Source of the DNA: Bacteroidaceae bacterium
Lineage (GTDB): Bacteria > Bacteroidota > Bacteroidia > Bacteroidales > Bacteroidaceae
Reading direction: 5' to 3'
Length of the DNA stretch: 64,000 nucleotides
NCBI GenBank assembly: GCA_017940185.1
Contig: JAGAZE010000023.1
Coordinates: forward strand, 1-64,000
The translations under genes and the position numbers were made by a program. Shown piece by piece: positions 1 to 6,577 of this stretch. The first letter of the stretch is position 1. Each line of letters begins with the position of its first letter. Under the pieces are notes generated by a model. It did not search any database, was not told the origin of the DNA, and saw only the letters and a list, made by a program, of their open reading frames with translations.

Positions 1-615
1 CATCTATGAGAACCAATTCTCCAAGACAAGCTATGGCTTCCGTCTGAAAGAGGATGCCATGACGCACTTTGTGGAGTGCAAAGGATAATCAACGAAGGCT
101 ACAAATATGTAGTAGACTTTGACCTTGAACGCTTCTTCGATACCGTGAGCCATAGCAAGCTCATAGAAGTCTTCAGCCGTACCATCAAAGACGGCAGAGT
201 GAGATGAAAGTCCGACTTAAAAAGTTGACTTCCCGAAGCAATGGTTGGGGATATGCCAAGAGAAAGCAAGAACTTGAAGAGTACAATAAGGGGTGGGTAG
301 GCTACTATCACCTCGCCAACATGAAACGTTTTCTCATAGAAACGGATGAGTGGTTATGGCTACGGCTATGTATGTGTATATGGAAGTCGTGGAAGAGGGT
401 GAAAACGAGAATTGCCAACTTGATAAAGTGTGGTATAGATAAATACCAAGCTTACATGTGGGGCAATAGTCGTTTGGGGGATTGGCGCATAGCTGGCAGT
501 TATATACTAGTCATAGGAACCGCCGTATACGGAACCGCACGTACGGTGGTGTGAGAGGACAAGTGAACACGAAAAGGGGTGAACACCTCTGATTAGTGTT
601 CACCTCCTACTCGAT
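1..615 (+). mobile_element. Group II intron remnant (3' part, internally deleted)
   Basis: The stretch holds pieces of an intron-encoded reverse transcriptase/maturase followed by the RNA end of a group II intron. A domain V-like hairpin lies at about 517-552 (GAACCGCCGTATACGG ... ACGTACGGTGGTGT), then a domain VI-like hairpin at about 577-605 (GTGAACAC pairing with GTGTTCAC), and the sequence ends in the typical CCTACTCGAT at about 606-615. The left part of the intron is outside the window or lost. Because the protein frame is broken and pieces are missing, self-mobility is not expected. The 3' end falls 8 bases from the 3' end of the opposing tRNA-Gln gene. The exact 3' splice point is an inference. 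Confidence 0.8.
2..554 (+). pseudogene. Degraded group II intron reverse transcriptase/maturase
   Basis: Three pieces of one intron-encoded protein are visible in different frames. Bases 2-91 read IYENQFSKTSYGFRL, the RT region around the YGFRP-type motif, and hit a stop. Bases about 89-206 read YVVDFDLERFFDTVSHSKL, RT domain 3-4, and stop soon after KDGRV. From 204 the frame carries the maturase X domain (KKLTSRSNGWGYAKRKQELEEY, GWVGYYHLANMKRF, WLWLRLCMCIWKSWKR, WGNSRLGDWRIA). The RT active-site block with YADD and the thumb are missing between the second and third pieces, and after WRIAGS the frame runs straight into domain V, so the normal C-terminus is also lost. The gene is therefore a multiply deleted, frameshifted remnant. 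Confidence 0.8.
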
Positions 616-622
616 TGCTGCG

Positions 623-693
623 TTGTCCAAGGCGGACTCGAACCACCACTGACAGAACCAAAACCTGTAGTGCTACCATTACACCATTGGACA
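623..693 (-). tRNA. tRNA-Gln (anticodon TTG)
   Basis: Read on the minus strand, the acceptor arms TGTCCAA and TTGGACA pair fully, followed by discriminator A. The anticodon stem ACAGG/TCTGT encloses the loop TTTTGGT, giving anticodon TTG. The T arm is GGTGG-TTCGAGT-CCGCC. The length is 71 nt and no CCA is encoded. It lies downstream of tyrS on the same strand but has its own promoter-like sequence. Confidence 0.95.
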
Positions 694-728
694 ATCATTG
701 TTTACGGCTTTCGGTTGGAAAGCGGCTG

Positions 729-760
729 CAAAGGTAATGCCTTTCGGCATATCTTCCAAC
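729..760 (-). promoter_or_regulatory. Promoter of tRNA-Gln
   Basis: On the minus strand a perfect Bacteroidota -7 box TACCTTTG lies at 736-729, with GTTG at 760-757 about 20 bases upstream in the -33 position. The tRNA 5' end follows about 35 bases downstream, a sensible leader for processing by RNase P. Confidence 0.6.
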
Positions 761-855
761 TTTTGCAGCTTGTTTTTGCAGTATGCATCTTCAGTGTCGT
801 TTTTCGGTGCCGTTGACACCACTTGCACCACTTGTAGCAGCGTGTGCCGCAGGAC

Positions 856-2163
856 TTACTTGACGATGACGAGGTAGTAGTTTTTCTTTCCTCGCTGTAC
901 GAGGATAAACTTGTCGTCGATGAGGTCGTCGGCGGTGATAGTGCGGTCGAAGGTGTCAAGGCGCTCTTTATTGACCGACACGCCGCCGCCCTGGGTGAGT
1001 TTGCGCATCTCGCCACGACTGGGGAATATTTGTACGTCGGGAGTGGTGAACAGTTCTACGGCGGGCTTACCCAGCTCGCTACGCGACAGGGTGTACTGGG
1101 GCACACCTTCGAAGACGTCGAGCAGTGTCTCCTCATCGAGACGAGTGAGACTCTCCTTGGTAGACTTGCCAAAGAGTATTGCCGAGGCGTCTTGTGCTGC
1201 CTGCAGCGCTTGCTGTCCGTGCACCAGGACGGTCACCTCCTCAGCCAGTCGGCGTTGCAGTGTGCGTCGGCCCGGGTCTGTACGATGCTCGTCGATGAGG
1301 CTGTCGATGGTGTCTTTGTCGAGCGAGGTGAAAATCTTGATATATCGTTCGGCGTCGGCGTCGCTCACGTTGAGCCAGAATTGGTAGAAGCGGTAGGGCG
1401 ATGTGCGTTTGGGGTCGAGCCAGATGTTGCCGCTCTCTGTCTTGCCAAACTTTGTGCCGTCGGCTTTTGTGATGAGCGGACAGGTGAGGGCATAGGCTTC
1501 CACCTCCTGATTGGTGCCGAGTATGCGGCGTATGAGTTCGGTGCCGGTGGTCATGTTACCCCACTGGTCGTTGCCGCCCAGTTGCAGCTTCACGCCATGG
1601 TGCTGGTATAGGTAGAGGAAGTCGTAGCCTTGCAGCAGCTGGTAGGTGAATTCTGTGAAGGAGAGTCCGTCGTGTGCCTCGCCGTTGAGACGCTTCTGCA
1701 CGCTCTCTTTGGCCATCATATAGTTGACGGTGATGTGTTTGCCCACCTCACGTGCGAAGTCGAGGAAGGTGAATTGCCTCATCCAGTCGTAGTTGTTGAC
1801 CATGAGTGCGGGGTTGGGCAGACTGTCGTCGAAGTTGAGAAAGCGTGCCACCTGTGCCTTGATGGCCTCTTGGTTGTGATAGAGTGTGTCGGCGTCAAGC
1901 AGGTTGCGCTCTTGGCTTTTTCCTGATGGGTCGCCTATCATGCCTGTTGCTCCTCCCACGAGGATGATGGGTCGGTGTCCGCAGTGTTGCAGGTGGCGCA
2001 GCATCATGATTCCGCAGAGGTGTCCTATGTGCAGGGAGTCGGCAGTGGGGTCGGTGCCGAGGTATGCGCTCACGGTTTCGCGTTGCAGCAACTCTTCGGT
2101 GCCGGGCATCATCTGTGCCAGCATGCCGCGCCAGCGTAGCTCTTCAACAAAATTCTTTTTCAT
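856..2163 (-). CDS. tyrS: Tyrosyl-tRNA synthetase
   Basis: The 435-residue product charges tRNA-Tyr with tyrosine in the cytoplasm. It is a class I synthetase: the HIGH signature is seen as LHIGH near residue 45, and the KMSKS-type loop as KFGKT near residue 235. The last 70 or so residues form an S4-like RNA-binding domain ([17 protein letters not shown]). Length fits the bacterial family. The start is the ATG at 2163 giving [15 protein letters not shown], the usual N-terminus. It is the last gene of the minus-strand operon, 37 bp after yidD, with tRNA-Gln downstream. Nothing is missing. Confidence 0.97.
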   Translation of the reverse strand: MKKNFVEELRWRGMLAQMMPGTEELLQRETVSAYLGTDPTADSLHIGHLCGIMMLRHLQHCGHRPIILVGGATGMIGDPSGKSQERNLLDADTLYHNQEAIKAQVARFLNFDDSLPNPALMVNNYDWMRQFTFLDFAREVGKHITVNYMMAKESVQKRLNGEAHDGLSFTEFTYQLLQGYDFLYLYQHHGVKLQLGGNDQWGNMTTGTELIRRILGTNQEVEAYALTCPLITKADGTKFGKTESGNIWLDPKRTSPYRFYQFWLNVSDADAERYIKIFTSLDKDTIDSLIDEHRTDPGRRTLQRRLAEEVTVLVHGQQALQAAQDASAILFGKSTKESLTRLDEETLLDVFEGVPQYTLSRSELGKPAVELFTTPDVQIFPSRGEMRKLTQGGGVSVNKERLDTFDRTITADDLIDDKFILVQRGKKNYYLVIVK

Positions 2164-2200
2164 ATCGGGTAATGGGTGTTGGTAGTCGGGGAAATGGTTG

Positions 2201-2476
2201 TTATGGCACGGGGTCGTACCCGCTTCCTCCCCATGGGTGGCATCGCAGCAGTCGTCGCAGTGCCAGCCATGTGCCCTTCAGCGGTCCGTGCTTTATGAGT
2301 GCCTCTTTGGCATATTGCGAGCAGGTGGGTGTGAAGCGGCAGGAGGGTGGTGTGAAGGGCGAGATGCAACGTTGGTAGAAGCGTATGGGCAACAGCATCA
2401 CCCAGATGATGGCTTTGCGCGTGTGCCGCAGCAGGGTGTGCAGGGGTGTTGAATGCTGTGTGGGGGCGGGTTTCAT
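2201..2476 (-). CDS. yidD: Membrane protein insertion efficiency factor YidD
   Basis: This 91-residue protein belongs to the YidD family, which sits at the inner membrane and assists YidC-dependent insertion. The diagnostic core is [17 protein letters not shown] followed by [12 protein letters not shown] and GGSGYDPVP at the C-terminus, with three conserved cysteines. The frame stays open further upstream, but the start at 2476 is chosen because its ATG overlaps the rnpA stop as ATGA, which indicates translational coupling. The rnpA-yidD order is conserved in many bacteria, although here rpmH is not next to it. Confidence 0.93.
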   Translation of the reverse strand: MKPAPTQHSTPLHTLLRHTRKAIIWVMLLPIRFYQRCISPFTPPSCRFTPTCSQYAKEALIKHGPLKGTWLALRRLLRCHPWGGSGYDPVP

Positions 2477-2889
2477 AGCTGTTGGCCGAGGCGTTGCAGT
2501 ATGTGGTGCATGCTCTGTGCCACTTGTGGTGTGGAGTGTGGGGTGTCGCTTTGCCATATCAGTGCTATGCGCAGCTGTTGCCGGGGGTGTTGCCGCTGCA
2601 TGCATTGTTGCAGTGTGTGTAGCTGTTGCCGCAAGGCTTCTCGCATTTGTCGCTTGGCTCTGTTGCGGTCGGTGGCATGGTGCAGCCGTCGCTTGGGCAC
2701 GCTGAAGAGCACGCTCACCACTGACTGTCCCTCGTCAAGTGGTTGGAGGATATAGACCATGCGCAGCGGGTGAGCTGTGATGTTGCGGCGTTGCTGGTGG
2801 CTGAAGAGTTGTTGAATGTTTTTCTCTCCTTTCAGTCGTGCCGCCTTGGGCAGTGTGTGTGTGGTGATGTGGGTGTTGCGACGGCTCAT
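2473..2889 (-). CDS. rnpA: Ribonuclease P protein component
   Basis: The 138-residue basic protein is the protein subunit of RNase P, which trims the 5' leaders of tRNA precursors. The N-terminal [15 protein letters not shown] and the RNR signature in [18 protein letters not shown] identify it. It overlaps hemD upstream (ATGA at 2886-2889) and yidD downstream (ATGA at 2473-2476). The usual rpmH partner is absent from this locus, so rnpA has moved into a metK/hemD operon. The C-terminal tail is rich in Gln and His, as is common for this family in these bacteria. Confidence 0.93.
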   Translation of the reverse strand: MSRRNTHITTHTLPKAARLKGEKNIQQLFSHQQRRNITAHPLRMVYILQPLDEGQSVVSVLFSVPKRRLHHATDRNRAKRQMREALRQQLHTLQQCMQRQHPRQQLRIALIWQSDTPHSTPQVAQSMHHILQRLGQQL

Positions 2890-3632
2890 TTTTTCTTCTT
2901 CAAGTAGGCTTTGAGCGCTGCTGTCATCGATGGAAACTCCTTAGTGGGCGCTTCCAGGTCGAGTCGCAGTCCGTTGGCTGTCACCTCTTTGGCTGTTGAT
3001 GGTCCGAAGGTGGCGATACGTATCTTGCCTTGCTTGAAGTTGGGAAAATTCTTTAATAGTGAGCGTATGCCTATGGGCGAGAAAAACACGAGCATGTCGT
3101 AGTCGAAGTGTTCCACTTCTTCGGGTGAGAAGTCATTGCTCACGGTGCGATACATGATGCACTCCGTGTGTTGCAGGTTCTTCTGGTCGAGCATGTTTTT
3201 CACGTCGTCGTTGTGCACGTCGGCCATGGGCACGAGATATTTCTCCGTTTTGTGTTTGGCCATTATCACAGCCAGGTCGGGCATCTTGCCTGTGGTGCTG
3301 AAGAAGATCTTGCGCTTGCGATACTGCACGTATTTCTGTATGTAGAGTGCAATCTGCTCTGTGATGCAGAAGTATTTCATCTCTTCTGGAATGCTGACGC
3401 GCAGCTCTTTGGCCAGGGTGAAATAGTTGTCGATGGCATGGCGCGAGGTAAACACCACGGCCGTGTAGTCGAGCAGTGCTATGCGTTGCTGGCGAAACTC
3501 TTTTGCAGAGAGCCCTTCCACTCGGATGAAGGGGCGAAAGACGAGTTCCACTTCCGCCTCGCGTGCGATGTCGAAGTAGGGCGACTTTTCGCTCGTGGGC
3601 TTGGGCTGTGAGATTAGTATCTTCTTTATCAT
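2886..3632 (-). CDS. hemD: Uroporphyrinogen-III synthase family protein
   Basis: The 248-residue protein resembles HemD, which closes and rearranges hydroxymethylbilane into uroporphyrinogen III for heme and related tetrapyrroles. The two-lobed fold is suggested by the N-terminal ILISQPKPTSEKSPYF, the VVFTSRHAIDNYF segment, FFSPIGIRSLL and IATFGPSTAKEVTANG. HemD is a divergent family with few invariant residues, so the exact reaction is inferred from overall resemblance. Its ATG overlaps the stop of the DUF4271 gene and its stop overlaps the rnpA start. No other heme gene is in the window. Confidence 0.85.
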   Translation of the reverse strand: MIKKILISQPKPTSEKSPYFDIAREAEVELVFRPFIRVEGLSAKEFRQQRIALLDYTAVVFTSRHAIDNYFTLAKELRVSIPEEMKYFCITEQIALYIQKYVQYRKRKIFFSTTGKMPDLAVIMAKHKTEKYLVPMADVHNDDVKNMLDQKNLQHTECIMYRTVSNDFSPEEVEHFDYDMLVFFSPIGIRSLLKNFPNFKQGKIRIATFGPSTAKEVTANGLRLDLEAPTKEFPSMTAALKAYLKKKK

Positions 3633-4423
3633 AGTGTGTTTAAGATGTTTACGCTCAAGTTGCCGTTGATTTCCACCATACTTTTATAGAGCAGGAGGAG
3701 GGGTACGACTTCGAGGGTGCAAAGGTATAAAACATTTTGTAGGGGAAAACGTTTTTCCTTAAAAAACAAAAGATAACTCCTATAAAATGAAAGGGTTTCG
3801 ACTATTACAACGATTCCTGCCACTGCTGTGACGGCAACTGTGGTTTGCAGGTGGAAATACACCACGAGCAGCATCACGGGGTAGAGCACGATGCCTGCCA
3901 GTGCCCAGAGCAGCAGTTGCGACTTCATCCAGATGATGCCTGCCGTGCGCGTGAAGAACACCCAATTGGTGAGGCGATAGAGCAGCAGCTTGAATGCCAG
4001 GAAGAGGGTGAGCAGCAGGAAGTAGTGTACAATGGCCTGGTGCGACACATCGGAGGCGGCCGACAGGTCGGTCACGTATTCATCGGTGTAGAAGTAGAGC
4101 ACGAGTGCTACGGTGAGACAGGTGAGCACCATGAGAAACACTTGGAAGGCAATCTCCGTCGATGTCTCGCTGAGGATGGTGGTGCGTCGGCTCTGTGTGT
4201 GGAAGAAGTTGCGCATCTGTCTGCTGATGAAGCGGCGTGAGCGTGCCACCGACACCACCATTGCCACAAAGCACACGGCCAGTATCAGGGTGATGACATT
4301 GTCGCGTGCCAGCGTATAGGGCACCTGCTCCCCTGCGATGCCTTGGTTGTTGTCGGCGGGGGTGGTGGTGCAGAGGCTGTCGGTGTGTGTGCTGTCGACA
4401 GTGGGCAGAGATGCCGTGGGCAT
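3629..4423 (-). CDS. DUF4271 integral membrane protein
   Basis: This 264-residue protein has a hydrophilic N-terminus of about 35 residues and then five or six membrane spans (for example VITLILAVCFVAMVVSVA, FLMVLTCLTVALVLYF and LLLWALAGIVLYPVMLLVVYF). The closing segment LYLCTLEVVPLLLLYKSMV is typical of the Bacteroidota family DUF4271. Function is unknown. It starts 6 bp after metK and its stop overlaps the hemD start, so it is part of the operon; pairing of a DUF4271 gene with hemD recurs in this phylum, which suggests but does not prove a link to tetrapyrroles or the membrane. Confidence 0.85.
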   Translation of the reverse strand: MPTASLPTVDSTHTDSLCTTTPADNNQGIAGEQVPYTLARDNVITLILAVCFVAMVVSVARSRRFISRQMRNFFHTQSRRTTILSETSTEIAFQVFLMVLTCLTVALVLYFYTDEYVTDLSAASDVSHQAIVHYFLLLTLFLAFKLLLYRLTNWVFFTRTAGIIWMKSQLLLWALAGIVLYPVMLLVVYFHLQTTVAVTAVAGIVVIVETLSFYRSYLLFFKEKRFPLQNVLYLCTLEVVPLLLLYKSMVEINGNLSVNILNTL

Positions 4424-4429
4424 GATGGT

Positions 4430-5713
4430 CTATAGGTTGAAGATGTGCCGCAGGGTGTCGACGCTGTCGAGCTTTTCCCAGGTGAAGAGCTCCACATCAA
4501 TCGTTTTGGTCTCGTGGTAGTGGCTTGTGAAGGTCTTGCGCTTTATCTGTGGTTCGCGTCCCATGTGTCCGTAGGCAGCCGTTTCCAGGTATATGGGTTG
4601 GCGCAGCTTAAACTGTTGCTCTATGGCCTTGGGGCGCAGGTCGAAGGTCTGGGCTATGATTTGCGCTATCTCGCTGTCAGACTCTTTCACATGCGAGCGT
4701 CCGTAGGTGTTGACATATATGCTCACGGGCTTTGCCACACCTATGGCGTAGCTCACCTGCACGAGCATCTCATCGCTGACCCCGGCAGCCACCATGTTCT
4801 TGGCTATGTAGCGTGCTGCATAGGCAGCCGAGCGGTCCACCTTCGACGAGTCTTTCCCCGAGAAGGCTCCTCCGCCGTGTGCGCCGCGTCCGCCATAGGT
4901 GTCGACGATGATTTTGCGCCCTGTCAGCCCAGTATCGCCGTGCGGGCCGCCGATGACGAAGTTGCCGGTGGGGTTCACCATGTAGCGTATGTCGTCGTGG
5001 AAGAGGCGCAGCACCTTGTTGCTATGTATCTGTTGTTTGACGCGTGGGATGAGTATGTTGCGCACATCGGCGTCTATCTGCTGCTGCATGCGTTGTTCGT
5101 CGTCGTCGAAGGGGTCGTGCTGTGTCGACACCACGATGGTGTCGATGCGTTGTGGCACGCCCTCGTCGCTATATTCTATTGTCACTTGGCTCTTGGCATC
5201 GGGGCGCAGATAGGTCATCTGCCGGCCTTCTTTGCGTATGTCGGCCAGTGTGCGCATGATGAGGTGGGCCAGGTCGAGCGTGGCGGGCATGTAGTTTTCC
5301 GTCTCGTCGATGGCATAGCCGAACATCATGCCTTGGTCGCCGGCACCTTGCTGCATACCGTCGGCATCGCTGTCGCAGGCTTCACCTTCGCGGTCTACGC
5401 CACGGCTGATGTCCTGGCTCTGTTCGTGGATGGCAGAGAGGATGCCGCAACTGGCTCCGTCAAACTGATATTCCGACCGCGTGTAGCCTATCTTGTTGAT
5501 GGTGTTGCGTGCTATGGTGGGCAGGTCGATGTAGGCTTCCGACTTCACTTCGCCCATGATGACTACCTGTCCGGTAGTGACAAACGATTCAATGGCAGTG
5601 CGTGCCTGCGGGTCATAGGCCAGAAACTGGTCGAGCAGCGCATCGCTGATTTGGTCGGCTACCTTGTCGGGGTGACCCTCGCTCACCGACTCGGAGGTGA
5701 AGAGATATGACAT
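4430..5713 (-). CDS. metK: S-adenosylmethionine synthase
   Basis: The 427-residue enzyme makes S-adenosylmethionine from methionine and ATP in the cytoplasm. Landmarks are [20 protein letters not shown] at the N-terminus, [12 protein letters not shown] near residue 120, and the loop [25 protein letters not shown] near residue 280. The start at 5713 gives [10 protein letters not shown], the normal beginning; longer frames upstream would run through the promoter. It is the first gene of the operon that continues through DUF4271, hemD, rnpA, yidD and tyrS. The leader is too short for a SAM riboswitch. Confidence 0.97.
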   Translation of the reverse strand: MSYLFTSESVSEGHPDKVADQISDALLDQFLAYDPQARTAIESFVTTGQVVIMGEVKSEAYIDLPTIARNTINKIGYTRSEYQFDGASCGILSAIHEQSQDISRGVDREGEACDSDADGMQQGAGDQGMMFGYAIDETENYMPATLDLAHLIMRTLADIRKEGRQMTYLRPDAKSQVTIEYSDEGVPQRIDTIVVSTQHDPFDDDEQRMQQQIDADVRNILIPRVKQQIHSNKVLRLFHDDIRYMVNPTGNFVIGGPHGDTGLTGRKIIVDTYGGRGAHGGGAFSGKDSSKVDRSAAYAARYIAKNMVAAGVSDEMLVQVSYAIGVAKPVSIYVNTYGRSHVKESDSEIAQIIAQTFDLRPKAIEQQFKLRQPIYLETAAYGHMGREPQIKRKTFTSHYHETKTIDVELFTWEKLDSVDTLRHIFNL

Positions 5714-5757
5714 AGTGTGTGGTGGTTGTAGAGTTAGTGTGAAATGATTTCGGGCTG

Positions 5758-5783
5758 CAAAGTTAACACATTCTCCACACAAG
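5758..5783 (-). promoter_or_regulatory. Promoter of the metK operon
   Basis: On the minus strand the -7 box TAACTTTG lies at 5765-5758, with a TTG-containing stretch around 5783-5779 upstream as a weak -33 element. Transcription would start near 5750, giving a leader of roughly 35-40 bases before metK. Confidence 0.6.
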
Positions 5784-5818
5784 CGTGGGATTTTTCATCT
5801 GATTATTGTGGTGTGTCT

Positions 5819-6076
5819 TCAGTTCGTCAAGGCTCGGGCAGCGGCACCTGCGGGTAGGTCACCAACGATTCGTACCGGCATGGTCTTTACATGCCACGCA
5901 CCTAATGCAGGATTGGCTTTGTGCAACAGCATCTGCGGCAGCACCGTGTCGGGCATGGATTTCAAATGGAGCATCGCCACCTGCTCACGCCCGGCAGCAG
6001 AAGCAGACAGGAAAGCAAGTTCCGACAAGAAGACAGTCTTTCGGTTTTTGTCATCATCTTCCAAATTTGCCTGCAC
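5819..6076 (-). CDS. Doubtful small hypothetical protein (85 aa)
   Basis: A minus-strand frame with a GTG start reads VQANLEDDDKNRKTVFLSEL and ends VRIVGDLPAGAAARALTN. It has no signal peptide or membrane span, and I recognise no family. It lies alone in an 860-bp stretch between metK and the M16 protease, next to a repeat array, and has no clear promoter or ribosome binding site. The amino acid composition looks protein-like, which is why it is kept, but it could be chance or the tail of a decayed gene. Confidence 0.3.
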   Translation of the reverse strand: MQANLEDDDKNRKTVFLSELAFLSASAAGREQVAMLHLKSMPDTVLPQMLLHKANPALGAWHVKTMPVRIVGDLPAGAAARALTN

Positions 6077-6211
6077 GCTTGCACTAACGGGCTTAACGCA
6101 TTGATGTTAAGACGGATGGCGGGTGCAGGCGGGGTCTGCTGCTTGCACTTGCCTACACTTGCCTGCACCATCGCCAGACAGAGAAGCGAGGAGAGAAAGA
6201 AGAAGAGGGCT

Positions 6212-6364
6212 GCAAGTATTGCCCGATTGCAGTGCAAGTGTAGCCCAATCGCAGTGCAAGTATTGCCCAATCGCAATGCAAGTATTGCCCGATTGGTGGG
6301 TAAGTGTAGCCCGATTGGTGAGCAAGTAGGGCTCGATTGCATCGTGATTGGGCTACACTTGCGC
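6212..6364. repeat. 22-bp tandem repeat array (left copy)
   Basis: Six consecutive 22-base units start at 6212, 6234, 6256, 6278, 6300 and 6322. Most begin GCAAGTATTGCCC or GCAAGTGTAGCCC; the fifth begins GTAAGTGTAGCCC and the sixth GCAAGTAGGGCTC, each followed by a variable end. They are followed by one unit in the opposite orientation (GATTGGGCTACACTTGC, 6346-6362). That last unit pairs exactly over 17 bases with 6234-6250, so a long hairpin is possible. A related array lies at 63421-63552. There are no spacers of CRISPR type. Short frames running through it in several phases are by-products of the repeat. Confidence 0.85.
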
Positions 6365-6514
6365 AGCAACTCCGCCCAGCTCTAAAGCAATCAGCAAGTC
6401 GGCGAGGTAATGATTTGATTACCAGAGGGCTAAATGATAAGTAGACAAATGCATAAGCGGCTAACTGGAAGGTGGTGCAGGTATTGTGTTTTCTCAGTTC
6501 CGATTAACATAACA

Positions 6515-6544
6515 AGAGGATGCGCCTGATAAGACACATCCTCT
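6515..6544 (-). terminator. Possible terminator of the M16 protease gene
   Basis: AGAGGATG at 6515-6522 pairs with CATCCTCT at 6537-6544 around a 14-base loop, 33 bp beyond the protease stop. In the minus direction the stem is followed by TTGTTATG, only a weak U-tract. The rest of 6365-6577 shows nothing I can identify. Confidence 0.4.
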
Positions 6545-6577
6545 GTTTGCTATTGCCTGTTTGCAGTTTGAATACTT

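Noticed and set aside
204..554. Intact maturase gene
   Set aside because: Only the X-domain part is present; the reverse transcriptase core is deleted and the end reads into domain V.
4445..5710. A 421-codon open frame on the plus strand opposite metK
   Set aside because: It is the mirror of a strongly conserved gene; the GC-biased codon positions of metK keep the opposite strand open. The translation has no recognisable motif.
5714..5757. SAM riboswitch before metK
   Set aside because: The leader implied by the -7 box is only about 35-40 bases and shows no conserved helices of a SAM-binding RNA.
6212..6364. CRISPR array
   Set aside because: Units are contiguous 22-mers without unique spacers, repeats are variable, and there are no cas genes nearby.
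6107..6385. Small ORFs across the left repeat array in both strands
   Set aside because: Their translations only repeat the 22-bp unit in three phases; no other coding signal is seen.
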